Shown here: positions 34,780 to 43,879 of the stretch, piece after piece
Numbering within the stretch: the first letter of the stretch is position 1
How the letters are laid out: every line of letters starts with the position of its first letter
DNA from: Planctomycetaceae bacterium
GTDB lineage: Bacteria > Planctomycetota > Planctomycetia > Planctomycetales > Planctomycetaceae
Assembly: GCA_020850695.1 (NCBI GenBank)
Contig: JADZEF010000117.1
Coordinates: 1-48,437, forward strand
Direction of reading: 5' to 3'
Length of the DNA stretch: 48,437 nucleotides
Notes under the pieces: model-generated
Database searches by the model: none
Told to the model about the DNA's origin: nothing
What the model saw: the letters and a program-made list of their open reading frames with translations, nothing else
Made by a program: the position numbers and the translations under genes

Positions 34780-35439
34780 TCAGTCCACCAGAAGCCCCTT
34801 GCGGCGTGCGAAGTGGGCGAGCTCGACCCGGTTGTGAATGTTGAGTCGCTGCATGATGCGATACTTGTGGCTGTCAACGCTCTTCATCGAAAGGTGCATC
34901 AATCGCGCGACTTCCTTGACGCTCCGGCCAGCCGCCAGATGTCGCAGGATTTCGACCTGCCGCAGGGTCAAGTCTCCCAGGGGAGACTGCGCTGCAAGGA
35001 CAAGCCGTCCCGTCGCATCGGTCGACAGCATGCCCTGAACAGGGGGCGAGAACTCCCGCTGTCCGTGGGCGACGCGATCCAGGGCGTCCAGAAGGGAAGG
35101 AATCGGTTCGGACTTCAGCAGGTAGGCGTCGACCGAGACGCGCAGCGCCTGCTCGACCAGCGCCGGAGTGAGCTGCGACGTCATCAGTACCACCCGCGGG
35201 GGTCGCGGCCTGCGGCGAAGCTCCTCCATCATCTCAAATGGACTGCGGCCGGGAGGATCGACTTCGCTGAGAAGCAGGTCCGGAGAGTGATTCTCCAGGA
35301 TCTGCCAACCCGCGTCCCCGTCGGTCGCCGCGGCGACGATCTCGAACCGTCCATCGACTCGCAATGCGGAACTCAGTGAATTGGCGAAAGTGCGGTGCGG
35401 CTCGATGAGCATGACCTGCACTCGAGTATCATTCCTCAT
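34780..35439 (-). CDS. NarL/LuxR-type response regulator, Asp-to-Glu receiver
   Basis: The 219-aa protein has a receiver domain (about 7-120) and a LuxR-type helix-turn-helix (about 155-216: LTLRQVEILRHLAAGRSVKE, HLSMKSVDSHKYRIMQRLNI). Relative to NarL, the phosphoacceptor Asp59 is Glu (E59 in DLLLSEVDPPG), the acidic pair D13-D14 is E13-P14, while the switch Thr/Ser (T87) and Lys (K109) are kept. The Glu codon is GAA. Glu often mimics phosphorylated Asp, so the regulator may be permanently active or answer to another signal. No histidine kinase is adjacent; a 98-aa protein is encoded 29 bp upstream in the same direction. Confidence 0.9.
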   Translation of the reverse strand: MRNDTRVQVMLIEPHRTFANSLSSALRVDGRFEIVAAATDGDAGWQILENHSPDLLLSEVDPPGRSPFEMMEELRRRPRPPRVVLMTSQLTPALVEQALRVSVDAYLLKSEPIPSLLDALDRVAHGQREFSPPVQGMLSTDATGRLVLAAQSPLGDLTLRQVEILRHLAAGRSVKEVARLMHLSMKSVDSHKYRIMQRLNIHNRVELAHFARRKGLLVD

Positions 35440-35468
35440 GGCGGCCCTCTGTGACGGTGTGGGAGAAA

Positions 35469-35765
35469 TTACACGTCATCACCTCGATCGGACTCGACCG
35501 GCTCCAGCTCAGGCAAAGTTGATCCTCCGCGATCTGTGGCGGCCCGCAAACCGCAAGAATCCTGCAGCGCGCGAATGGTCTGCTGTAATTCCGCGCTCAC
35601 CAACTCCATCGAAACCAGCTGCTCATCCAGGCGGGCGCGCTCTCCCCCATTCGGCGCAAGCGTGTGCCGAAGGGAAAAGAGCTGGCAGGCGAGGGCCGCC
35701 GCCAGGTTGGCCGCATCATTCAACCCACGGGGAATCGATTCCACCGTGACGGGATGAGGAACCAT
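35469..35765 (-). CDS. Hypothetical helical protein upstream of regulator (98 aa)
   Basis: The 98-aa protein starts MVPHPVTVESIPRGLNDAAN. A helical middle (LAAALACQLFSLRHTLAPNG, then DEQLVSMELVSAELQQTIRA) could form a coiled coil, and the tail is acidic (PELEPVESDRGDDV). I recognise no family. The length and the acidic disordered tail suggest a partner or modulator of the response regulator encoded 29 bp downstream; this is inferred from position only. Confidence 0.55.
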   Translation of the reverse strand: MVPHPVTVESIPRGLNDAANLAAALACQLFSLRHTLAPNGGERARLDEQLVSMELVSAELQQTIRALQDSCGLRAATDRGGSTLPELEPVESDRGDDV

Positions 35766-36140
35766 CGGCCACCTCCCTCGCAGGACGACGTGTTGCCAAC
35801 CTGCGGCGACTTGCTTCGCAAGCGCGCTTGCAAAGCACTGTTCGCCACAACCGGATTGTCAAATCGAATCGGAAAAAGATGTCACGGTTGAAACGGAACG
35901 ATCGAACGATCGCCTGGCGGCCGAAATGTCCGCGCCGTGGCTGGAGCAGATCCCGCTGGATCTCTCTGACGGAGAATTGAGAGTTGTAATGACGGGTCGA
36001 AAGGTTGATTCTGGACTTTAAAGTCGAATCGCGGGGAAGAACTCCCCTCAATAGACACCCGATCGGTGGAAAACCTCACTCACATTCTGAGAGAATCGCA
36101 TAAATAATCACCGACGACAAGAAAAATCCTCCGAACATCA
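35766..36140. other. Intergenic stretch before rnpB
   Basis: This stretch runs from the start of the 98-aa gene to the RNase P promoter. It has a small inverted repeat CTTGC-TTC-GCAAG near 35812-35824 and a comparatively AT-rich tail before 36140. The promoter of the 98-aa gene and regulator must be here. No coding frame or further RNA was recognised. Confidence 0.5.
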
Positions 36141-36168
36141 TTGGTCGGACTGTTGGTCTGGTTACGAT
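36141..36168 (+). promoter_or_regulatory. Candidate promoter of rnpB
   Basis: TTGGTC (36141-36146) and TACGAT (36163-36168) are spaced by 16 bases. The first base of the RNase P P1 helix at 36177 lies nine bases further on, as expected for a transcription start. Confidence 0.45.
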
Positions 36169-36176
36169 GGAGGGTT

Positions 36177-36575
<399 letters not shown>

Positions 36576-36590
36576 ATTTTCTGACCGACG

Positions 36591-37823
36591 TCATTCTTCG
36601 GCGAGGCTGCCGGGCAGTCCGTCCGAAGGAACAGCAACGACGCGACTGCGGACGATCCCTTGGGCCAGGGTGGTGTCCAACTCGTCACCGAGATTCAGCT
36701 GATCGGCGCGTCGAACAACTTCCCCGCCGTCCGCGCGCCGCGTGATCGAATAGCCACGTTCCAGCACGTGCAGTGGGCTCAGGACATGCAACTTGCCTGC
36801 GGTCGCCGCGATCTGCTGCCCGGCACGCTCGACACGCAGCCGCGCCCCTCGCTCGAGCCGCAATGCGAGATCATCCAGCCGCTGTCCGAGTTCGTGGATG
36901 CGCGATTGCGGCCGCAGGAGAACAGGGCGTGATGTCAACGTCTCGAGGCGCATCCGCGCCCGGGACGCCTTCTCGCGCAATGCGGCGACCAGTCGATCGT
37001 AGGTGCGGCGAAGCTGGAGCACGACTTCATCTCGGCTGGGCACGACCAGCTCCCCCGCTTCGCTTGGAGTCAGGGCCCGACGATCGGCCACCAGGTCGGC
37101 GATCGTGACGTCGATCTCGTGCCCGACCGCGCTGATGACCGGGATGCGGCAAGCCGCAATGGCCCGTGCCACCACTTCCTCGTTGAACGCCCAGAGATCT
37201 TCAAGACTTCCACCGCCGCGCCCCGCAATCACGACGTCCACATCGGGGATGCGGTGGACGTTCTTCAGCGCGGCGGCGATGAGCGGGGCGGCGCCCTCAC
37301 CCTGCACGGGAACCGGAACCACCACGATGTCGGCCGCCTGCCAGCGACGGGTGATGACCTGGATCATGTCGCGGACCGCGGCGCTGTCGCGGCTGGTCAC
37401 GAGCGCGATTCGTCGAGGATAGGGAGGAAGCGGCCGCTTGCGTTCCGGATCGAACAGACCTTCCGCCGACAATCGCTCGTGCAACTGACGGAATGCGAGT
37501 TCCAGCGCCCCGACCCCTTGAGGCACCAGTTGCCGCACCACGATCTGGATCTGGCCGCGGGCCTGGTACAGCTCGACTCCCCCGCACGCGACGACTTCCA
37601 TGCCATCGCGCAGCTGGAACCGCAGCCGCGATGCGGCGGACCGCCACATGACGGCCTTCAACTGGGACTCGTCGTCCTTCAGCGTGAAGTAGACGTGCCC
37701 CGACCCCGCATGGACGCAGTTCGAGACTTCGCCCAGGACCCAGACTTCAGGGAACGCATTTTCGAGCGCCCCTTTGAGGACATCGGTCAGTTGCGTGACG
37801 GAGAGGACGGGAGGGTGCGACAT
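36591..37823 (-). CDS. xseA: Exodeoxyribonuclease VII large subunit
   Basis: The 410-aa protein starts with an OB-fold (VLSVTQLTDVLKGALENAFP, VWVLGEVSN, GHVYFTLKDDESQLKAVMWR). The catalytic region has PRRIALVTSRDSAAVRDMIQ, VIAGRGGGSLEDLWAFNEE and SAVGHEIDVTIADLVADRRA, then TPSEAGELVVP and long helices. With the small subunit XseB it degrades single-stranded DNA into oligonucleotides in the cytoplasm. Length is slightly shorter than in E. coli but the motifs are complete. No xseB is seen nearby, so it must lie elsewhere. ATG 37823 fits the conserved N-terminus. It ends 15 bp from rnpB in convergent orientation. Confidence 0.96.
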   Translation of the reverse strand: MSHPPVLSVTQLTDVLKGALENAFPEVWVLGEVSNCVHAGSGHVYFTLKDDESQLKAVMWRSAASRLRFQLRDGMEVVACGGVELYQARGQIQIVVRQLVPQGVGALELAFRQLHERLSAEGLFDPERKRPLPPYPRRIALVTSRDSAAVRDMIQVITRRWQAADIVVVPVPVQGEGAAPLIAAALKNVHRIPDVDVVIAGRGGGSLEDLWAFNEEVVARAIAACRIPVISAVGHEIDVTIADLVADRRALTPSEAGELVVPSRDEVVLQLRRTYDRLVAALREKASRARMRLETLTSRPVLLRPQSRIHELGQRLDDLALRLERGARLRVERAGQQIAATAGKLHVLSPLHVLERGYSITRRADGGEVVRRADQLNLGDELDTTLAQGIVRSRVVAVPSDGLPGSLAEE

Positions 37824-37992
37824 GCCGTCCGCGGTTTCGAGTGACGTAGGACCGTTCGTGTGAGGCGTTCGAAACGCTAACGGCGGTCTCGGGGGATGTC
37901 CACGGTGGAGTCGTCACCGGCGAGGTCGCCCGGTTAGAATCCAGGCCATTCCTCAAGCACCGCTCCGGCATCCCGCTCGCCCCCGGCCTCTT

Positions 37993-39576
37993 GTGACACC
38001 GTCCTTTCGCACACCCATTCGACTCGACCAGTTCCTCAAGCTGACGGGGCTGGCCGTCACCGGCGGACACGCCAAGACGATCATCCAGGCGGGCGAAGTC
38101 CGCGTGAACGGCGTCGTCGAGACGCACCGCAGCCGCGACCTCGTCGCCGGCGATGTGGTGCGTTTTGAGCGGCAGGAGCTGACGGTCGTTGACAGCAACC
38201 CGCCGGTCCCCGCCGCGGCGACGTCCTCTCTCCGTCCAACCAGCGAGACGCGCATGGCTCCTTTCGTCACGCGAACATTGCATGAAACGGCGGCCGAACT
38301 TCGCGCCGGCCGGACGACTTGTGTGGCGGTTCTCGAAACGTGTCTTGGGCAGATCGATCGCCGGGAGCCCGAGGTGCGGGCGTGGGTGAGCATTGATCGC
38401 GACGGCGCGCGACGGAAGGCGTCGCAGCTTGATGAGCAGCGGAAGGGGGGGGAGCCGCAGGGACTGCTCCACGGGATTCCGATCGGCATCAAGGACATCA
38501 TCGATATCGAAGGGCTGCCGACGGTCGCCGGGTATCCGCCGTGGTCGGAGAATATCGCCAAGGCCAACGCGACCGTCGTCGACCGGCTCCTGGGGCATGG
38601 CGCCGTCATCCTGGGCAAGACCGTCACGACGATGTTCGCGGGCTTCGATCCGCCGGTCACGCGAAATCCGTGGAACACCGCTCATACACCGGGCGGTTCG
38701 TCGAGCGGGTCGGCTGCCGCGGTGGGATCCGGAATGTGCCTGGGGGCCATCGGCACGCAGACGGGAGGGTCGATTACGCGTCCGGCGTCGTATTGCGGGG
38801 CGGCGGCCTGCAAGCCGACTTTCGGGCGTGTCGACCTGACGGGAATCGTTCCGCTCTCCTCATCGATGGATCACGGCGGGCCGATGGCGCCCTGCGTGCG
38901 CGACGTGGCCATGCTTCTTCAGGCGTTGGTGACGCCGGCGGACGCCGGTCCTCCGGCGCCGTCCGACGCGTTCGTCTCGGCGCTCGATGCGCCATTGACG
39001 GCTCCTGTGCGGATCGGGCGGCTGCGCGGGTTCTTCGAGTTTCTCGCCGAGGACTCCATGAATGCCGCGCTGGACCGCGCGGCCGATGCCTGGCGGGCAG
39101 CCGGGGCGACCGTCGTCGATATCCCGCTTCCGTCGTCCTTCGAGACGATATTGAACGATCACAAGCGGCTGATTTCCGGCGGGGCGGCAGCCTTCCATCG
39201 CGAACGATTCCAGGCGGCGCCCGAGACGTTTCTTCCAAAGATCCGCGAACTGATCGAAGATGGATTGAAGGTTTCCGAGGCCGATCTTGTCGAATTGCGG
39301 CGCAAGCAGGAACGAGCGAGGCTCGATCTAATGGCGGCGATTGAGCAGATCGATGCGGCGCTCTGTCCGGCGACGCGCGGCCCGGCCCCCGACATCACGA
39401 CGACCGGCGACCCGTCGTTCAACGCGCCGTGGAGCTTCACGGGGCTGCCGGTCGTTTCGTTTCCGTTCGCCCGTGCCGGCGAATTACCGCTCTGCGTGCA
39501 GGTCGTCGGCCGTCCGTTTGAAGAGGCTTCGCTGTTGCGGACCTCCGCGTGGCTTGAACGAAATTCCGCGGGATAG
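37993..39576 (+). CDS. S4 RNA-binding domain fused to amidase-signature enzyme
   Basis: One 527-residue frame begins at GTG 37993. Residues about 7-65 form an S4/YbcJ-like RNA-binding domain (IRLDQFLKLTGLAVTGGHAK, GEVRVNGVVETHRSRDLVAG, DVVRFERQELTVV). After a Pro/Ala/Ser linker, an amidase-signature domain starts near M88 (MAPFVTRTLHETAAELRAGR). The Ser-cisSer-Lys triad is intact: K167 in IGIKDIID, S236 in GGSSSGSAAA and S260 in GTQTGGSITRPAS. The spacings 69 and 24 equal those of malonamidase E2. Separate translation from ATG 38254 would give a stand-alone amidase, so two genes fused by loss of a stop is an alternative. Substrate is unknown; GatA-like function is unlikely without gatB/C. Confidence 0.85.
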   Translation: MTPSFRTPIRLDQFLKLTGLAVTGGHAKTIIQAGEVRVNGVVETHRSRDLVAGDVVRFERQELTVVDSNPPVPAAATSSLRPTSETRMAPFVTRTLHETAAELRAGRTTCVAVLETCLGQIDRREPEVRAWVSIDRDGARRKASQLDEQRKGGEPQGLLHGIPIGIKDIIDIEGLPTVAGYPPWSENIAKANATVVDRLLGHGAVILGKTVTTMFAGFDPPVTRNPWNTAHTPGGSSSGSAAAVGSGMCLGAIGTQTGGSITRPASYCGAAACKPTFGRVDLTGIVPLSSSMDHGGPMAPCVRDVAMLLQALVTPADAGPPAPSDAFVSALDAPLTAPVRIGRLRGFFEFLAEDSMNAALDRAADAWRAAGATVVDIPLPSSFETILNDHKRLISGGAAAFHRERFQAAPETFLPKIRELIEDGLKVSEADLVELRRKQERARLDLMAAIEQIDAALCPATRGPAPDITTTGDPSFNAPWSFTGLPVVSFPFARAGELPLCVQVVGRPFEEASLLRTSAWLERNSAG

Positions 39577-39595
39577 GCTTCCAGCCGGTCAGGCA

Positions 39596-39681
39596 ATCTC
39601 ACGAGAATTGTCAGTGGTCAGTGGTCATTTCGGAAATGGCCAATGATCAACGGCCAATGACCAACGACCAATTCTTGTCTC
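39596..39681. repeat. Inverted heptanucleotide element
   Basis: The left half has GTCAGTG, GTCAGTG, GTCATTT (39610-39630). The right half has CCAATGA, TCAACGG, CCAATGA, CCAACGA (39640-39667), which read in reverse as related heptamers. The outer flanks GAGAATTG and CAATTCTTG also pair. It fills most of the gap between the amidase and Hsp20 stops. Confidence 0.6.
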
Positions 39682-39690
39682 ACGGGCCGC

Positions 39691-40191
39691 TCAGACCGGC
39701 GGCGGGGTGTCGCCGCGGCGGACAGCGATCTGGATCGGGCGGGCCTTTGAAGGACTCGTCTTGGTGAAGCGAAATCGGATCACTCCGTCCCGGGCCTCGG
39801 CGCTGGCCGATTCGACATCGACCGCAGCGGGGAGTGGGATCGAACGCTCGAAGGGTCCGCTCGTGCGTTCCCGGGTGTGGACTGTTCCTTCCGCCCCCCC
39901 CGCCGCAAGCTGCGCCTTCTCGCCCTTGAAGGTCAGCATGTTTCCGGCGACCGAAACATCGACCGCGGCCGCGTCGACTCCCGGCAGGTCTACGAACACC
40001 AGCACGGAATCGGCGGTCTCAAGGACATCCACGGCGGGGTACCACGGCTTGTCCACACCCCGCAATCCGAGGTTGTCGAGTGCGCGACCCCCCTGCACGA
40101 CGGCGGCGTCGATCCAGCGGTCGAACTCGTGCCGCAACTTGTCCACCGAAGCCATCAGGCGACTTTCCGATTGCGGTTCAGGCCGTGACAT
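39691..40191 (-). CDS. Hsp20/alpha-crystallin small heat-shock protein
   Basis: The 166-aa protein has a helical N-terminal arm (LMASVDKLRHEFDRWIDAAV) and an alpha-crystallin domain from about residue 50: YPAVDVLETADSVLVFVDLP, VSVAGNMLTFKGEKAQL, RERTSGPFERSIPLPAAVDV and ASAEARDGVIRFRFTK. It is an ATP-independent holdase that binds unfolding proteins in the cytoplasm. The C-terminal I-x-I-like motif is PIQIAV. ATG 40191 was used; ATG at M13 is an alternative. No CIRCE element was seen upstream. Confidence 0.93.
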   Translation of the reverse strand: MSRPEPQSESRLMASVDKLRHEFDRWIDAAVVQGGRALDNLGLRGVDKPWYPAVDVLETADSVLVFVDLPGVDAAAVDVSVAGNMLTFKGEKAQLAAGGAEGTVHTRERTSGPFERSIPLPAAVDVESASAEARDGVIRFRFTKTSPSKARPIQIAVRRGDTPPPV

Positions 40192-40538
40192 GGAAAACTC
40201 TCCCAGTTTGGCAGATCGCGGTGGAGCGGATGAGACAGTTCGCGTATCTCCCGCTGCCGGGTCTTCGGCGAGACTTGGACGAGCGGCGCTTGTGCGACGT
40301 TCGCATTGCAGAAGTGTAGCCCGGTCGCGCGAAGTCGGGGAGTCCCTCGGTTGGGAGGAAATGCGGCATTTCCCGCATCATTCACCCTTCGCTCGAAGGG
40401 CGTCCGAGTGAATTCCAGAAATCAGGAAATTGCTTTTCCACCAGCGAACTGATAGTTTCCACAGGATGTCCGCCAGTCGCCATAGCGACTTCATGTTTCC
40501 GGGGAAGCGCCCCTATTCGGTCCGAGGAGTCGTGAGAG
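40192..40538. other. Divergent intergenic region, nothing certain
   Basis: About 350 bp separate the start of Hsp20 (minus) from DUF1559 (plus). It should hold both promoters. I looked for the CIRCE inverted repeat and found none. No RNA gene, repeat or coding frame is supported. Confidence 0.5.
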
Positions 40539-41528
40539 ATGCATGGTCGACCTTTCCAAGCCTCCGGCCGACGGTCCGGATTCACGCTGATCGAACTTCT
40601 GGTTGTGATCGCCATCATCGGGTTGCTGGCCGCGCTGCTGATGCCGGCGGTCCAGAACGCCCGTGAAGCGGCCCGGAAGGCATGGTGCAACAACAACATG
40701 AAGCAGCTTGTGCTGGCCTCGCACAATTATGCGAGCGCTCACAACTGTTTCCCGCCCGGCCATGTCCAGGTCTACGACAGCATGGGCAACATTCCCCAGG
40801 CCGACACCACGAATTTCTCACCCGGCCTTCGCATGCCCGTCAACAACGGCGTCAACTTCGCGACGCTCACGTCGGCGAGCCTGTCGCAGTGGTGGGGCTG
40901 GCACGCGATGATGTTGAGCGAAATGGACGAGAAGACGATCAATCTCACCTTCGTTCATGACGCAATGACTGGTCAGAAAGACCCGACCGACAAGCAGAAG
41001 ATGCGGATCGCGGTCAAGCCGTATGTCTGTCCGACGGCCGGCCTCACGGGGTCCAACAATTCGATGGGGGCCGCCTACTCCAACTACCGCGGGTCGATCG
41101 GCTCGTACCAGCGGATCAATCCCGCCGACCCGAACGACACGACGATGGGCTACGTCGGCGGCATGTTCGAGTTGCTGATTCCGGGCAATGCCAACAACAG
41201 CACGACGGGCTCGGGTAACGTGATCACGTTCCGCGACGTGCAGGATGGGACGTCGCAGACCGTCCTGTTCGGCGAATCGCTGTTCGGTTTCTGGGGAGAC
41301 GGTTACAGCTGCTGTGCCAGCGAGCGCTCGGATCGGACCCCGTTCGACTTCTTCGACCCGAGCCAGGCGAGCAATCCGACGATTTACGGGTTCGGCAGCT
41401 GGCACAAGGACGTCGCCTTCTTCGGCTTCGTCGATGGTTCGGTGAAGCCGGTCAGCAAGAGCATGAATCGGACCACGCTCCAGCGGATCCTGATGCGGAA
41501 CGACGGACAATCCCCGGGCGAGTTCTGA
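40539..41528 (+). CDS. DUF1559 protein with type IV pilin-like N-terminus
   Basis: The 329-aa protein has a prepilin leader: [20 protein letters not shown], cut by prepilin peptidase before Phe in G-FTLIE, then one long hydrophobic helix. The DUF1559 domain follows ([72 protein letters not shown]). The family is hugely expanded in planctomycetes and is thought to be surface or pseudopilus related. ATG 40539 has GAGGAG about ten bases upstream. It is followed by a tandem repeat and a strong hairpin, so it is probably monocistronic. Confidence 0.95.
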   Translation: MHGRPFQASGRRSGFTLIELLVVIAIIGLLAALLMPAVQNAREAARKAWCNNNMKQLVLASHNYASAHNCFPPGHVQVYDSMGNIPQADTTNFSPGLRMPVNNGVNFATLTSASLSQWWGWHAMMLSEMDEKTINLTFVHDAMTGQKDPTDKQKMRIAVKPYVCPTAGLTGSNNSMGAAYSNYRGSIGSYQRINPADPNDTTMGYVGGMFELLIPGNANNSTTGSGNVITFRDVQDGTSQTVLFGESLFGFWGDGYSCCASERSDRTPFDFFDPSQASNPTIYGFGSWHKDVAFFGFVDGSVKPVSKSMNRTTLQRILMRNDGQSPGEF

Positions 41529-41546
41529 TCCCTGTTCGTCCTCAGG

Positions 41547-41607
41547 CAGAAGCTTCGACCCGTCTTCAAACAGAAGCTTCGACCCGTCTTCAAACAGAAG
41601 CTTCGAC
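41547..41607. repeat. 24-bp tandem repeat, 2.5 copies
   Basis: Two perfect 24-bp copies (41547-41570 and 41571-41594), starting CAGAAGCTTCGACC, are followed by a 13-base partial copy. The array sits between the DUF1559 stop and its terminator hairpin. Perfect identity suggests recent duplication. Confidence 0.9.
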
Positions 41608-41610
41608 ACA

Positions 41611-41647
41611 AAGGCCCCGCGCTTTCCTCCGGAAGGCGCGGGGCCTT
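41611..41647 (+). terminator. Strong GC hairpin after DUF1559 gene
   Basis: AAGGCCCCGCGC (41611-41622) pairs perfectly with GCGCGGGGCCTT (41636-41647), and the 13-base loop itself can pair TTCC with GGAA. The sequence after it (CCACATTTCCTGCTTTT) has only a delayed T run. It probably ends the DUF1559 transcript. Confidence 0.75.
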
Positions 41648-41739
41648 CCACATTTCCTGCTTTTCAACACTTCACGGGATGCTGCTCCCGGGTGACAATT
41701 CCCGGTTCGCGGATTTCACATGGTCACTGGAAAACCTCA

Positions 41740-42405
41740 ATGCACATCCTGGTCGTCGATATTGGCGGCACCAACGTCAAGGTCTGGAAAACGGGCGAAT
41801 CCGATAAGGTCAAGATTCCATCAGGTCCCGAATTGACCCCGCAAGCCATGGTGGATGCCATTCGCAAAGAAGCGGGGGACTGGAAATTCGATCGAGTCTC
41901 GATCGGCTATCCCGGAGATATCAAGCATGGGAAGCCTGTCGCCAATCCCTATGCCCTGGCTCCCGGATGGATCGACTTTAACTATGGAGATGCCTTCGGC
42001 TGCCCCACGCGGCTGATGAACGACGCCTGCATGCAGGCCCTGGGAAGCTACGAAGGGGGAAGCATGCTCTACATCGGGCTCGGGACGAATATGGGGACGT
42101 CGCTGATCGTCGATCGCAAGATCGTCCCGCTCGCCCTCGGGCACGTTCAGGTCCGCAAGAAGATCTTCAACGAATACCTCTCCCGCGAAGGCCGCGAGAG
42201 GATGGGCGCCTCGGAGTGGCAGGACGCGGTCTATGAGGCGGCCGAAGTGCTGAAGCACGCCTTCCTTGTCGACTATGTGACGCTGGGGGGCGGCAACGCG
42301 AAAAAGCTCGAGAATCTTCCGGGGTTCTGCCGTCGCGGGGGAAATCAGAACGCGTACTTCGGCGGCCTGCGGATGTGGGAGGACGCGGCTCACGCGGGGA
42401 ATTGA
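41740..42405 (+). CDS. Polyphosphate glucokinase-like ROK kinase
   Basis: The 221-aa protein is a ROK-family sugar kinase close to polyphosphate glucokinases. Landmarks: ILVVDIGGTNVKVWKTG (phosphate 1), VSIGYPGDIKHGKPV, NPYALAPGWIDF, MNDACMQALGSYEGG, MLYIGLGTNMGTSLIVDRKI (phosphate 2) and VTLGGGNAKKLENLP (adenosine region). It likely phosphorylates glucose with polyphosphate and/or ATP in the cytoplasm. It is a little shorter than actinobacterial PpgK, and the donor cannot be told by eye. ATG 41740 begins the conserved strand. It converges on the next gene with only three bases between stops. Confidence 0.85.
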   Translation: MHILVVDIGGTNVKVWKTGESDKVKIPSGPELTPQAMVDAIRKEAGDWKFDRVSIGYPGDIKHGKPVANPYALAPGWIDFNYGDAFGCPTRLMNDACMQALGSYEGGSMLYIGLGTNMGTSLIVDRKIVPLALGHVQVRKKIFNEYLSREGRERMGASEWQDAVYEAAEVLKHAFLVDYVTLGGGNAKKLENLPGFCRRGGNQNAYFGGLRMWEDAAHAGN

Positions 42406-42408
42406 AGC

Positions 42409-43797
42409 TCAATCCGTCTCGACGACCAGGCCGACGGCATTCAGCACGGCCCCGGCGCGTCCATAGACGCCGAGCAATGCGCGCCCTTCGCCGCCCAGCG
42501 CCTGCATCTCCGTTCCTTCGGCCCGTCGCCCGATCCACTCGCTGGTGTAGTGGTCGTCGGGATCGAGCGTGCCGTCGGCGTTCTGGCGGGCGAACTCGAC
42601 GGCGTACGCGCTGACGAACTCGGGAGCTTCGATCCGCAGTCCGCTGACGACATAGCCTTCTTTGGCCGATGTAGTCACGAGGCCCGGAACGGCGGGCTGA
42701 TCCTCGAAAACCGGCTCGAAGCGACTGATCCAGGTAGTGCCGGCCCAGGAGCCCATCGCACTGCGAAAGCCGCGAATCGGGCGTCGCTCCGGGTGAGTTC
42801 TGACAAAGTCGAAGCCTCCCGGCGCGCCGATGAGATCGGTCTTCCGCGACCGCTCGGGATGGCCCTGCCTCCCCGGCGCTGGACCGGCGGCCGCGATCCC
42901 GGGCGGTCCGCCGAACGGAGGGCCCGGCCGGACAAAATTGGGACGAGGGATCGGAGAGCCCGGGAACCCGGGAGGCCCGCCCGGCGCCGCCGGGACCGCT
43001 GTGGGAGCGGCGGGGACGACGTTCGGTGGCAACGGTGCGCCATGGCCATCCCGGACGGGTTCGATCGGCTCCCTCAGCTCAGGCACCTCCATGGGATCGA
43101 ACTCATCCTGAGCCATCTGCTGGCGGCCGGCGGGGCCGCCGCCCCGCGCGTTCTGAAACCAGAACAATCCTCCGGCCAGAACCAGGCCGCCGAGGATCGG
43201 CGCGACGGCTCCCGCGGCCAACGGGAGCGGTGCGCGGTACTCGGCGGGAAGCTCCTCGGCCTGCCGCAGAGTGACTCCCTTCGATTTCAGGAACCTCAAT
43301 ACGTCCGACAACTCGATCGACGCCGGCACGCCCATGAGGATCTGGTCGTTCTTCAGCGTCAGCAGGAGCACCGAAAACGACGTGCCGAGTTCCGGCTCGC
43401 GAATCACTTCGCAGGTGCGGATCTGGCGGAAGGGGATCGACTCCCACTCGGCCCATGTCTCCGGGGAAAGGCTGCCATAGCTCCGGTAGCGGCGGATCTC
43501 GTCCTCCTCGACAAAGACGCGTCCCGAGACATGATCGCGCCGCAGGAACATGGCAACAAACGCGATTCCCGCCGGAATCAGTCCGAGCCCTGCCGCAAGC
43601 CAGAGCGACGGTCGATGGATGTTCTCGGCGAAGAGGGCGGCCAGTACTCCGGTCCCTGCCCCCCACGTGCCGAGGACAATCAGCCAGCGAAGCCATCCGT
43701 CCCCCCGCAAGCGGGTGCGATATGCGATCGGTTCTCGCCAGTAGAATCGCGGAAGGTTGATGCCGAGCGGCTTGGTCAGGAGGTCGCGCAGGCTCAT
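42409..43797 (-). CDS. Hypothetical membrane protein with Pro-rich linker
   Basis: The 462-aa protein has two N-terminal transmembrane helices (WLIVLGTWGAGTGVLAALFA, LWLAAGLGLIPAGIAFVAMF). A PH-like domain with SIPFRQIRTCEVI and SFSVLLLTLKNDQILMGVPA follows, then another TM (LAAGAVAPILGGLVLAGGLF), a long Pro/Gly-rich linker and a C-terminal beta-rich domain. The C-terminus (GYVVSGLRIEAPEFVSAYAV, GEGRALLGVYGRAGAVLNAV) resembles repeats I have seen in planctomycete proteins, possibly jacalin-like, but this is weak. Start is ATG 43797 (or 43806). The upstream gene encodes another membrane protein on the same strand, 82 bp away. Function unknown. Confidence 0.7.
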   Translation of the reverse strand: MSLRDLLTKPLGINLPRFYWREPIAYRTRLRGDGWLRWLIVLGTWGAGTGVLAALFAENIHRPSLWLAAGLGLIPAGIAFVAMFLRRDHVSGRVFVEEDEIRRYRSYGSLSPETWAEWESIPFRQIRTCEVIREPELGTSFSVLLLTLKNDQILMGVPASIELSDVLRFLKSKGVTLRQAEELPAEYRAPLPLAAGAVAPILGGLVLAGGLFWFQNARGGGPAGRQQMAQDEFDPMEVPELREPIEPVRDGHGAPLPPNVVPAAPTAVPAAPGGPPGFPGSPIPRPNFVRPGPPFGGPPGIAAAGPAPGRQGHPERSRKTDLIGAPGGFDFVRTHPERRPIRGFRSAMGSWAGTTWISRFEPVFEDQPAVPGLVTTSAKEGYVVSGLRIEAPEFVSAYAVEFARQNADGTLDPDDHYTSEWIGRRAEGTEMQALGGEGRALLGVYGRAGAVLNAVGLVVETD

Positions 43798-43879
43798 GAG
43801 ACGCATCCGGAGCGGCTGCTGGTGAAAGGGACGAAGAACCTCGTGCCGACTCACACCATGCAGCGAACGACGACGTCCG

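Noticed and set aside
41547..41607. CRISPR or attachment site
   Set aside because: The 24-bp units are strictly tandem without spacers, and no integrase or cas gene lies nearby.
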